The translations under genes were made by a program, and so were the position numbers. A stretch of 64,000 bases of DNA from Avibacterium volantium_A. Its GTDB lineage: Bacteria; Pseudomonadota; Gammaproteobacteria; Enterobacterales; Pasteurellaceae. The notes beneath the pieces are model-generated. The model did not search any database and was not told the origin of the DNA. It saw nothing but the letters and a program-made list of their open reading frames with translations. The stretch is taken from assembly GCF_049366555.1 (NCBI RefSeq), contig NZ_JBMMGT010000003.1, positions 1-64,000 on the forward strand. Reading direction: 5' to 3'. Below are positions 16,714 to 24,465 of the stretch, in pieces; position 1 is the first letter of the stretch, and each line of letters starts with the position of its first letter.

Positions 16714-17829
16714 TTGTCCAACCCAATGAGCGAACTAAGCGAAACCTTTACTCTTGAACCGCAAGATAATGCCCGTTTGCAGGCATTGTGCGGAGCATTT
16801 GATGAAAATATCCAGTTGATTGAAAAAGAATTTTTCTTGGATATTGCACGGCGTAATTTTACGTTTACGCTGAAATCGAAAGATCCCAATCCGAAATCTC
16901 ATCACGCGAAATTGTTAAATAAAGTGGCGGCGTTGATCCAAACATTATATTTGGAAACCGCTCCCGTGCGTGGCGTGGTTAAGGAAATTGATTTGTCTGA
17001 TGTGCACTTAGCCATTCAGGAAAATCGAATGTTATTACAACAAGATACTGAACAAGCAGAACAAAATGCGGTGCCAAAAGTGTATCAAACCACAATTAAA
17101 ACCAAGCGTGGTTTAATTAAACCGCGTGGTGCAAATCAAATTCAATATTTGCATAATATTTTGCGTTATGACATCAGTTTTGGTATTGGGCCAGCTGGCA
17201 CAGGGAAAACCTTTCTTGCTGTGGCCGCAGCGGTGGAAGCCTTAGAGCGACAAGAAGTGCGCCGCATTTTGCTCACTCGTCCTGCGGTGGAAGCAGGGGA
17301 AAAATTGGGCTTTTTGCCGGGGGATTTAGGGCAAAAAATTGAGCCTTATTTACGACCGCTCTATGATGCGCTTTTTGAAATGCTAGGCTTTGAAAAAGTA
17401 CAGAAATTAATGGAACGCAATGTGATTGAAATCGCACCGCTGGCTTATATGCGTGGGCGCACGCTGAATGATAGCTTTATTATTTTAGATGAAAGCCAAA
17501 ACACCACCACTGAACAAATGAAAATGTTTTTAACCCGTATTGGGTTTAATTCTAAAGCGGTGATAACGGGCGACATCACGCAAATTGACTTGCCACGTAG
17601 CCAAAAATCTGGTTTACGCCACGCCATTGAAGTGCTAGAAAATGTGCCAGAATTGAGCTTTAATTATTTTGACAGTAAAGATATTGTTCGCCACCCAGTG
17701 GTTGCCAAAGTGGTGCAAGCCTATGATAAATGGGACGAACAGGAAGAAATTCGCCGTCAAGAACGTGCCTTACAGCGTCAGCAAGAACAGGCCAAACAAC
17801 AAGCCTTAGAACGAGAAGAAATAGAATGA
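16714..17829 (+). CDS. ybeZ: PhoH-like ATPase
   Basis: PhoH-family cytoplasmic ATPase (YbeZ), functionally linked to the ribosome-maturation nuclease YbeY. The 371-residue protein has Walker A GPAGTGKT near residue 163 and the helicase-like motif ILDESQNTT near 262, and ends in a Gln/Glu/Arg-rich tail. I kept the TTG at 16714 because AAGGA (16702-16706) lies 7 bases upstream. The ATG at 16726 is the alternative and would remove four residues. Its stop overlaps the ybeY start (ATGA), so the two are translationally coupled, as in most proteobacteria. Confidence 0.93.
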   Translation: MSNPMSELSETFTLEPQDNARLQALCGAFDENIQLIEKEFFLDIARRNFTFTLKSKDPNPKSHHAKLLNKVAALIQTLYLETAPVRGVVKEIDLSDVHLAIQENRMLLQQDTEQAEQNAVPKVYQTTIKTKRGLIKPRGANQIQYLHNILRYDISFGIGPAGTGKTFLAVAAAVEALERQEVRRILLTRPAVEAGEKLGFLPGDLGQKIEPYLRPLYDALFEMLGFEKVQKLMERNVIEIAPLAYMRGRTLNDSFIILDESQNTTTEQMKMFLTRIGFNSKAVITGDITQIDLPRSQKSGLRHAIEVLENVPELSFNYFDSKDIVRHPVVAKVVQAYDKWDEQEEIRRQERALQRQQEQAKQQALEREEIE

Positions 17830-18293
17830 AAGATGTCATCGTTGATTTACAAATCGCAGCAGAAAATAGTGAAAACTTGCCCACAGAACAACAATTCCAA
17901 CAATGGGCAACCGCCGCTGTGCAAGCAGAGAACCTGCAACCTGAGATCACCATTCGCGTGGTGGACGAAGCGGAAAGCCAAAGCTTAAACGCCACTTATC
18001 GTGACAAGGATTACCCAACCAACGTGCTTTCCTTTCCTTTTGAATGCCCTGAAGAAGTGGAATTGCCGCTGCTCGGTGATTTAGTTATTTGCCGCCAAGT
18101 GGTGGAACGAGAAGCGCAGGAACAAGGCAAACCCTTAATGGCACATTGGGCGCATATGGTGGTACACGGCTGTTTGCATTTGCTGGGCTACGATCATATT
18201 GAAGATGATGAAGCGGAAGAAATGGAAAGCCTTGAAACGGAAATAATGCAAGATCTTGGCTTTGCCGCCCCTTATTTAGCGGAAAAAGCCTAG
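17826..18293 (+). CDS. ybeY: Endoribonuclease YbeY
   Basis: Zinc-dependent single-strand endoribonuclease for 16S rRNA 3'-end maturation and ribosome quality control. The 155-residue protein has the metal motif H-x3-H-x5-H at His114, His118 and His124 (HGCLHLLGYDH), the same numbering as E. coli YbeY. The ATG at 17826 overlaps the ybeZ stop. The longer open frame from 17730 runs inside ybeZ and is not used. tmcA begins two bases after its stop. Confidence 0.95.
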   Translation: MKDVIVDLQIAAENSENLPTEQQFQQWATAAVQAENLQPEITIRVVDEAESQSLNATYRDKDYPTNVLSFPFECPEEVELPLLGDLVICRQVVEREAQEQGKPLMAHWAHMVVHGCLHLLGYDHIEDDEAEEMESLETEIMQDLGFAAPYLAEKA

Positions 18294-18295
18294 CC

Positions 18296-20284
18296 TTGCA
18301 GCCACGTCAGCTTTGTATCTTAGTAGGGGAAAATGCGTGGTTACAAACTCAACTTTCCCCCTTATTTTCTGGCTTAGATCGCTTTGAAAAACAAAGTGCG
18401 GTGCTTTTTTTTGATGAAAATTGCACCGCACTTTTTCCTGAGCAAAACATCACGCCAATTCCCTTTAGCAAAGCGAAAAATCAGCTTGGGCGCGAACATT
18501 CCCTGATTATTTACGATGCCAGACAAAGCCTAAATCTTGATGCCCTTGCCATTGCCGCAGGCGCTTTACAAGCGGGTGGAGAACTCTATTTACTGTTTAA
18601 TCATTGGGCAGACTTGGCTTATCAAATTGATATGGATAGCCAGCGTTGGAGCGGTGTGCCGCAAGGCATTTGCACACCGAATTTTGTGCAATTTATACAG
18701 CAAAAAGTGCGTGAATATGGCTTTTCTATTTATCAGCAACAAAATGGCGATAGCTTTTTGCCAGCACCGCATAACTCAGCCATTGATCCGATAAAGCCCT
18801 TTCATTCTGCCACGCAGGATCAACAACATATTTTGCAGCAGCTATTAAATGCTCCGAAAGAAATTAATGTGATCACCGCCAAGCGTGGGAGGGGAAAATC
18901 CGCTTTGGCAGGATTATTTGCCGCCCATTTAGACAAGGTGATTCTCACCGCACCAAATAAAAGTGCGGTGCAAATTTTGCAAGATTTTGCTGAGAAAGAG
19001 CTGTTTTTTATTGCGCCCGATGATCTCGCTCAACAAGTGCAACAAGATCCCGATAAATTTAATGATCATTGGCTGATCATTGATGAAGCGGCGATGATCC
19101 CGCTACCTTTATTAATGCAGCTCACAGCGCATTTTCGGGCGATTTTATGCACCACCACGATACAAAGCTATGAAGGAACAGGGCGCGGTTTCTTGCTTAA
19201 ATTTATGCAAAAAAATCACCGCACTTTGCAACATTTTGAACTCAGCACCCCGTTGCGTTGGCGAGCTGATGATCTGCTCGAACCTTTTATTTCTGATTTG
19301 CTTTTATTAGAGGCGGAAAACCAATTAGCTCAGCCTAATTTCGTCCCGAATACAGACTTGCATTTTCATTGGCATCATAGCCACAGCCTTTTTCAGCAAG
19401 GGGAATATGAAGATTTTTACGGATTGCTGACTCTCGCCCATTATAAAACGTCCCCTGTGGATTTACGCCGTTTGCTCGATGGCAAGCATCAGCAATTTTT
19501 ACTGGCAAAATCCAATCAGGATTTATTGGGCGCGCTTTGGTTGCTGAATGAGGGGGGAATGCAAGATAGCGCGTTAATTGAAGGCATAATGCAAGGTGTT
19601 CGCCGTCCGAAAGGCAATTTAGTGGCGCAAATATTGTGCCAAATAAGCCTAAATGAAACGGCGTGCAAGCTGAGTTCAGCGCGCATTTCTCGCATTGCTG
19701 TGCAACCCAAATGGCAACATCAAGGAATAGGGCAGGCGCTAATGGCAGAAGTGAATGAGCCAAGTTTGCTGAACCAAGATCGCACGCAAGATTTTTTATC
19801 GGTGAGTTTTGGCTACACGCCTGAGCTTGCTCAATTCTGGCAAAAGTGCGGGTTTAATTTGGTTTATTTAGGCAGCCATAAAGAAGCCAGCAGCGGTTGT
19901 TATAGCGCGATTAGCGTAAAAGGAATAAGCCATGCAGGGCAAGATTTTTGTACAAAATTGTTAGCACAATTTGAGCGGGATATGCCTTTATCTTTTCACC
20001 CTTTAGTGGAGCAGCTTTGTCTACATAGGCAACAAGAAAGGGATTTTTCAGTTAATGGGCAAGACATAAAAGCGCTACATTATTTTGCTTATTATCAACG
20101 AAATTTAGCCAGCACGATTCCAGCTATCCGCCGTTTATTATGGGGCAATCAAGGGGAAACATTGCCTTTATTGTCGGCTTATTGTGAACAAAAAATCTTA
20201 CCAAGCACGGGCAAGAAACAATGGTTGCAAGCTTGTCGCGAAGAAGTAAAACGATGGTTACAAAAGCAAAAAATTCTTTTATGA
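18296..20284 (+). CDS. tmcA: tRNA(Met) cytidine acetyltransferase TmcA
   Basis: TmcA makes N4-acetylcytidine at the wobble base of elongator tRNA-Met using acetyl-CoA and ATP. The 662-residue protein contains an N-terminal domain, an ATPase/helicase-like module with Walker A AKRGRGKSALAG near 198 and DEAAMIPL near 265, and a GNAT acetyltransferase module with IAVQPKWQHQGIGQALM near 465-480. The start is a TTG two bases after the ybeY stop; no upstream alternative exists. An inverted pair of USS lies within the N-terminal coding part (18393-18434). A small gene follows at 47 bp. Confidence 0.93.
   Translation: MQPRQLCILVGENAWLQTQLSPLFSGLDRFEKQSAVLFFDENCTALFPEQNITPIPFSKAKNQLGREHSLIIYDARQSLNLDALAIAAGALQAGGELYLLFNHWADLAYQIDMDSQRWSGVPQGICTPNFVQFIQQKVREYGFSIYQQQNGDSFLPAPHNSAIDPIKPFHSATQDQQHILQQLLNAPKEINVITAKRGRGKSALAGLFAAHLDKVILTAPNKSAVQILQDFAEKELFFIAPDDLAQQVQQDPDKFNDHWLIIDEAAMIPLPLLMQLTAHFRAILCTTTIQSYEGTGRGFLLKFMQKNHRTLQHFELSTPLRWRADDLLEPFISDLLLLEAENQLAQPNFVPNTDLHFHWHHSHSLFQQGEYEDFYGLLTLAHYKTSPVDLRRLLDGKHQQFLLAKSNQDLLGALWLLNEGGMQDSALIEGIMQGVRRPKGNLVAQILCQISLNETACKLSSARISRIAVQPKWQHQGIGQALMAEVNEPSLLNQDRTQDFLSVSFGYTPELAQFWQKCGFNLVYLGSHKEASSGCYSAISVKGISHAGQDFCTKLLAQFERDMPLSFHPLVEQLCLHRQQERDFSVNGQDIKALHYFAYYQRNLASTIPAIRRLLWGNQGETLPLLSAYCEQKILPSTGKKQWLQACREEVKRWLQKQKILL
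18393..18434. repeat. Inverted USS pair inside tmcA
   Basis: AAAGTGCGGTGC and GCACCGCACTTT (12-bp arms) flank an 18-base spacer within the tmcA reading frame, coding QSAVLFF and CTALF. The arms could form a stem in mRNA. Such pairs usually sit between genes as terminators, so an intragenic one is less usual. Confidence 0.8.
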
Positions 20285-20331
20285 TAAGGAATACATAAGG
20301 CAAAGAATAAATCGCAAAATAGGGGGAAATA

Positions 20332-20499
20332 ATGGCAAATCAACAAAAAGGTGTGCTGCGCAGATTATGGGATAAATACAGCGAATTTTGCAAAGAATTG
20401 GGGATCGATCAAGGTGCTTGCCGTAGCTGTGTGCCAGTAGTGAAATTTGATGAAGATCCACCGAAAAAAGCGGAGCAAGAGAAAGCGGCTAAATCTTAG
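20332..20499 (+). CDS. Small conserved-looking protein, 55 residues (possible DUF5363)
   Basis: An ATG preceded by a strong AGGGGGAA ribosome site (20321-20328) opens a 55-codon frame beginning MANQQKGVLRRLWDKYSEF and ending in a lysine/glutamate-rich tail EQEKAAKS. Two cysteines occur as CRSC. It lies 47 bp after tmcA on the same strand and before a terminator, so it is likely co-transcribed. I recall similar small proteins (DUF5363) in Haemophilus but could not check. Function unknown; too short for most ORF filters. Confidence 0.7.
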   Translation: MANQQKGVLRRLWDKYSEFCKELGIDQGACRSCVPVVKFDEDPPKKAEQEKAAKS

Positions 20500-20510
20500 G
20501 AAATCTTAGG
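20491..20510 (+). repeat. 10-bp tandem duplication at the small gene's stop
   Basis: AAATCTTAGG occurs twice head to tail; the first copy contains the TAG stop of the 55-residue gene. It looks like a recent slippage duplication with no coding effect. Confidence 0.8.
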
Positions 20511-20556
20511 ATCAGATCGCGATCTTTACATTTCTCATTTTTTAATCATTCCTTAC

Positions 20557-20594
20557 AAAGCCATTTGGCGTGTTGCTCAAATGGCTTTCTTTTT
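20557..20594 (+). terminator. Intrinsic terminator upstream of the dcw cluster
   Basis: AAAGCCATTTG/CAAATGGCTTT (20557-20567 and 20578-20588) is followed by CTTTTTGG. It ends the ybeZ-ybeY-tmcA-small-gene transcript and insulates the mraZ promoter. Confidence 0.8.
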
Positions 20595-20676
20595 GGGCAA
20601 AATATACAAATCTTTACATAGGATCCAGATCAAATTGCTTGCAACTTAGTCAAACTAATACTAAACTTACGAATAA

Positions 20677-20705
20677 GTGGTAAAAAGTGGTGTTTTGTGG
20701 TAAAA
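20677..20705 (+). promoter_or_regulatory. Probable MraZ operator: three GTGG repeats with 10-bp period
   Basis: GTGGTAAAAA, GTGGTGTTTT and GTGGTAAAAA stand head to tail at 20677, 20687 and 20697, giving an exact 10-bp period, 57 bp before the mraZ start. MraZ of E. coli binds direct TGGG-type repeats spaced by 5 bases upstream of its own gene and represses the dcw operon. The match in spacing and position supports autoregulation here. Confidence 0.7.
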
Positions 20706-20761
20706 ATTGCAAAATTCTGTAAAAAATAACCGCACTTATTTTTAACAAGAGATCTCAAACA

Positions 20762-21220
20762 ATGTTTCGTGGCGCATCATCGGTAAATTTGGATTCAAAG
20801 GGACGGCTTGCCATTCCCACCCGTTACCGTGCCGAGATCCTAGAGAAAAATAATGGGCAGATGGTTTGCACGGTGGATATTCGCCAACCTTGCTTGTTAC
20901 TTTATCCCTTAGATGAATGGGAAATCGTTGAGCAAAAATTATTAAGTTTGTCGAATTTTGATCCTGTGCAACGTAGTTTACAGCGTGTGATGCTCGGTTA
21001 TGCCACGGAATGTGAGCTGGATAGCGTAGGGCGAATTTTAATCAGCGCGCCATTACGCCAGCACGCGAAACTAGAAAAAAGCACAATGTTAGTGGGCCAG
21101 CTAAATAAATTTGAAATTTGGAGCGATGTGGAGTGGCAGGCTCAAATTCAACAAGATATGGCTCTCGGTGCAAGTGGTCAGCTTGCCCAATCTCCTGAAT
21201 TAATCACGTTGTCTTTATAA
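20762..21220 (+). CDS. mraZ: Transcriptional regulator MraZ
   Basis: First gene of the dcw cluster. MraZ is a ring-forming DNA-binding protein with two AbrB-like SpoVT folds, seen here as the repeated D-S-x-G-R-[LI] motifs at the N-terminus (LDSKGRLAIPTRYR) and in the middle (LDSVGRILI). The 152-residue length is normal. Known members repress their own operon; the GTGG repeats upstream fit this. A hairpin separates it from rsmH. Confidence 0.96.
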   Translation: MFRGASSVNLDSKGRLAIPTRYRAEILEKNNGQMVCTVDIRQPCLLLYPLDEWEIVEQKLLSLSNFDPVQRSLQRVMLGYATECELDSVGRILISAPLRQHAKLEKSTMLVGQLNKFEIWSDVEWQAQIQQDMALGASGQLAQSPELITLSL

Positions 21221-21259
21221 GAGAAGATTAACTTCCACCAAGACAGCGGCACTAGCAGA

Positions 21260-21291
21260 GATAAGCGGTGTACTTAGGTACACCGCATTAT
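21260..21291 (+). terminator. Hairpin between mraZ and rsmH (possible attenuator)
   Basis: GCGGTGTAC/GTACACCGC (21265-21273 and 21278-21286) with a 4-base loop, extended by GATAA/TTATC. Only TCATTTTAAC follows, not a strong T-run, so it may reduce rather than end transcription, or act on mRNA stability within the operon. Confidence 0.5.
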
Positions 21292-21331
21292 CTCATTTTA
21301 ACATTTAATTTTTATTATTTAATAACGACTT

Positions 21332-22297
21332 ATGAACGCGCAGAACCTTTTTTCTTCACCTGAACATTTCACCGTTTTATTAAATGAGGCGGTGGACGCT
21401 TTGGCGTTGAAAGAAAAAGGCATCTATATTGATGGCACTTTTGGGCGCGGCGGTCATTCTCGTCTGATTTTATCTCGCTTATCCCAAGATGGCAGATTAA
21501 TCGCCATTGATCGCGATCCGCGTGCGATTGCGGCGGCAGCGCAAATTCAAGATCCGCGTTTTCAGATCGAACACAATAGCTTTTCTGCGATCCCTGAGAT
21601 CTGCGAAAAATTAGGTTTAGTCGGTAAGATTGACGGTATTTTGCTCGATCTTGGTGTATCTTCCCCTCAACTAGATGAAGCTGAACGTGGGTTTAGCTTT
21701 ATGAAAGACGGCCCGCTTGATATGCGAATGGATACCACCCAAGGTTTATCGGCGGCCGAATGGTTGCAACAGGTTTCAGAGCAAGATTTAGCTTGGGTGC
21801 TGAAAACCTTTGGTGAAGAGCGCTTTGCTAAACGCATTGCGCAAGCCATTGTTAATTATAATAAAAATGCACGTCAAAATGGCACAGAACCACTTAATCG
21901 CACCTTGCAATTAGCTGAGCTGATTGCGCAATCGGTTCCTTTTAAAGATAAACATAAACACCCAGCTACGCGTAGTTTTCAGGCAATTCGTATTTTCATT
22001 AATGCTGAATTGGAAGAGCTAGAACGCGTCTTGCAAGGGGCTTTACAAGTATTAGCACCGCAAGGACGTTTGTCGATCATCAGCTTCCATTCCCTTGAAG
22101 ATCGTATGGTAAAACATTTTATGCGTAAGCAAAGCAAGGGCGAAAGTTTGCCGAAAGGCTTGCCATTGCGTGAAGATCAAATTCAGCGTAGCCAAACTTT
22201 AAAAACCATTGGCAAGGCGATTATGCCAAGTGAACAAGAAATTGCCCAAAATGCCCGCTCAAGAAGTGCGGTGCTGCGTATTGCGGAGAGAGTATAA
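21332..22297 (+). CDS. rsmH: 16S rRNA m4C1402 methyltransferase RsmH (MraW)
   Basis: SAM-dependent methyltransferase acting on N4 of C1402 in 16S rRNA. The 321-residue protein shows the SAM site IYIDGTFGRGGHSRLIL, the LLDLGVSSPQLD motif, the RGFSFMKDGPLDMRMD block and SIISFHSLEDRMVK. Length and position second in dcw are typical. It is followed two bases later by ftsL. Confidence 0.97.
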   Translation: MNAQNLFSSPEHFTVLLNEAVDALALKEKGIYIDGTFGRGGHSRLILSRLSQDGRLIAIDRDPRAIAAAAQIQDPRFQIEHNSFSAIPEICEKLGLVGKIDGILLDLGVSSPQLDEAERGFSFMKDGPLDMRMDTTQGLSAAEWLQQVSEQDLAWVLKTFGEERFAKRIAQAIVNYNKNARQNGTEPLNRTLQLAELIAQSVPFKDKHKHPATRSFQAIRIFINAELEELERVLQGALQVLAPQGRLSIISFHSLEDRMVKHFMRKQSKGESLPKGLPLREDQIQRSQTLKTIGKAIMPSEQEIAQNARSRSAVLRIAERV

Positions 22298-22299
22298 AA

Positions 22300-22620
22300 A
22301 TGGTTGAAAATTCAGAACGTTATCCATTGCGTAGCATTATTGCTGAAGATCTCTTTGCCTCAAATAAATTAGTGATGGCGTTAATGGTATTGGTGATTGT
22401 GAGTGCGTTAAGCACTATTTGGATTACTCACAAAACGCGTGGCTTGATCGCAGAAAAAGGTGAATTAGTGTTACAACACCAAGCCTTGGAAAATGAATTT
22501 TTAAATCTTAAGTTAGAAGAAGCAACCCAAAGCGATAATACCCGTGTTGAGGCGATTGCTACGGGAAAATTACAGATGAAACGTGTTGTGCCAGAACAAG
22601 AAGTTTTGTTATTGGAATAA
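22300..22620 (+). CDS. ftsL: Cell division protein FtsL
   Basis: Small bitopic division protein that forms a complex with FtsQ and FtsB and activates FtsWI. The 106 residues contain a short cytoplasmic N-terminus, one membrane segment (about 25-45, VMALMVLVIVSALSTIWI) and a periplasmic coiled coil. It starts two bases after rsmH and precedes ftsI by 22 bp. The assignment rests on topology, size and position as much as on sequence. Confidence 0.92.
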   Translation: MVENSERYPLRSIIAEDLFASNKLVMALMVLVIVSALSTIWITHKTRGLIAEKGELVLQHQALENEFLNLKLEEATQSDNTRVEAIATGKLQMKRVVPEQEVLLLE

Positions 22621-22642
22621 TTAATAGACCCTAAGGTGCAAA

Positions 22643-24445
22643 ATGATCAAGAAGAAAAATCACAGAACAAAGCGTAGCACCAGCACAGGCAGTGCAATTA
22701 AACGCAATAAACCTAAAATTTCCTACCATAATAGTTTTTTGAAAGGTCGTTTTTATTGGTCGATCGCCGCTGTTGTACTTGGGTTAAGTGCCTTGATTGC
22801 ACGCGCGGCTTATATACAAGTGGTAAATGCTGATCCCCTGGCTGATGAGGCGGATAAACGCTCAGTGCGAACTCAGCAAGTGCTTTCTGTGCGTGGTTCT
22901 ATATTAGATCGCAATGGACAACTTCTTTCTGTTAGCGTACCGATGTATTCTGTGGTGGCTGATGCTAAATTCGTGTTTGAAGAAAATTCTTTGCAAGATA
23001 AAGAACGTTGGCAAGCACTCGCCAAAGCTCTTGGCGTTTCTTATAGCAATTTAATTAAGCGCGTGGAAAAAGATCCTTCTTCTCGTTTCGTGTATTTATC
23101 TCGTCAGGTTTCCCCAACCGTTGCTGATTATGTTAAGCAGCTGAAAATCAAAGGTGTAGTGTTAAAAACAGAAGCACGCCGTTTTTATCCAAGAGTGGAA
23201 GAAACCGCCCATTTGATCGGCTACACCAATATTGATGGTGAAGGCATTGAAGGCATTGAGAAAAGTTTTAACTCATTATTGGTGGGTAAATCAGGCTCTC
23301 GTACCTATCGCAAGGATAAATTTGGACACGTTGTGGAAGACATTGCCGATGTTAAAAAATATGACGCACACGATGTTACCTTGAGTATTGATGAAAAACT
23401 GCAATCAATGGTTTACCGCGAAATCAAAAAAGCGGTGGCAGAAAACAAGGCAGAATCAGGCACAGCGGTGTTAGTGGATATTCGCACAGGCGAAGTGCTC
23501 GCAATGGTCAATGCCCCTTCCTACAATCCAAATAACCGTGCTGGTGTAAAAGCTGATTTAATGCGAAATCGTGCCATTACCGATACCTTTGAGCCGGGTT
23601 CAACAGTAAAACCTTTCGTGGTTTTGACCGCACTTCAAAATGGTGTAGTAAAACGCAACGAAGTGATTAACACAGGGCCGCTAGTGCTAAATGGACACGA
23701 AGTCAAAGACGTTGCACCAAGAGATCGCCAAACCCTTGATGAAATTTTGGAAAACTCCAGTAACCGCGGGGTGAGCCGCTTGGCTTTGCGTATGCCACCA
23801 AGCGCGTTAATGGAAACTTACCAAAACGCAGGTTTAGGCAAACCAACAGATTTAGGCTTGATTGGTGAACAATCAGGGATCTTAAATGCAAATCGTAAAC
23901 GTTGGGCGGAGATTGAACGTGCCAACGTTGCCTATGGTTATGGTTTGAATGCAACGCCGTTACAAATTGCACGCGCTTATGTTACCTTAGGCAGTTTTGG
24001 GATTTATCGCCCACTTTCTATTACCAAGGTTGATCCACCCGTGATCGGGCAGCGCGTTTTCCCTGAAAAAATCACCCGTGAAGTGGTGAATATGATGGAA
24101 AAAGTGGCAATCAAAAATAAACGCGCAATGGTGGAAGGCTATCGCGTTGGGATCAAAACAGGGACAGCGAAAAAGCTAGAAAAAGGTCGTTATGTGGATA
24201 AATATATTGCTTACACCGCAGGCATTGCGCCAGTCAGTAACCCACGTTATGCCCTGATTGTTTTAATTAATGATCCGAAAGCGGGGCAATATTATGGTGG
24301 GGCGGTTTCTGCACCATTGTTCTCAAATATTATGGGCTATGCGTTACGAATGAACAATATTCCGCCTGATGCGGTGGAGCAACAAAAAGTCGCCAAACGC
24401 ACCGTTCGTTTAAATACTCAGAAAAAAGATGAAACAACGAACTAA
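22643..24445 (+). CDS. ftsI: Peptidoglycan transpeptidase FtsI (PBP3)
   Basis: Septal class B penicillin-binding protein. The 600-residue protein has a basic cytoplasmic N-terminus, one membrane anchor (about 38-58), the pedestal domain and a transpeptidase domain. Catalytic motifs are Ser320 in GSTVK (320-323 SxxK), SSN at 372-374 and KTGT at 505-508. At the positions equivalent to H. influenzae Arg517 and Asn526, both linked there to beta-lactam susceptibility, this protein has Lys510 and Asp519; these may be plain species differences. Confidence 0.97.
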   Translation: MIKKKNHRTKRSTSTGSAIKRNKPKISYHNSFLKGRFYWSIAAVVLGLSALIARAAYIQVVNADPLADEADKRSVRTQQVLSVRGSILDRNGQLLSVSVPMYSVVADAKFVFEENSLQDKERWQALAKALGVSYSNLIKRVEKDPSSRFVYLSRQVSPTVADYVKQLKIKGVVLKTEARRFYPRVEETAHLIGYTNIDGEGIEGIEKSFNSLLVGKSGSRTYRKDKFGHVVEDIADVKKYDAHDVTLSIDEKLQSMVYREIKKAVAENKAESGTAVLVDIRTGEVLAMVNAPSYNPNNRAGVKADLMRNRAITDTFEPGSTVKPFVVLTALQNGVVKRNEVINTGPLVLNGHEVKDVAPRDRQTLDEILENSSNRGVSRLALRMPPSALMETYQNAGLGKPTDLGLIGEQSGILNANRKRWAEIERANVAYGYGLNATPLQIARAYVTLGSFGIYRPLSITKVDPPVIGQRVFPEKITREVVNMMEKVAIKNKRAMVEGYRVGIKTGTAKKLEKGRYVDKYIAYTAGIAPVSNPRYALIVLINDPKAGQYYGGAVSAPLFSNIMGYALRMNNIPPDAVEQQKVAKRTVRLNTQKKDETTN

Positions 24446-24465
24446 TTTTTGATGAAGGAAAAATA

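Noticed and set aside
19335..19763. 142-codon minus-strand frame opposite tmcA
   Set aside because: Antisense to the tmcA helicase/GNAT region, whose motifs are clear; no independent support.
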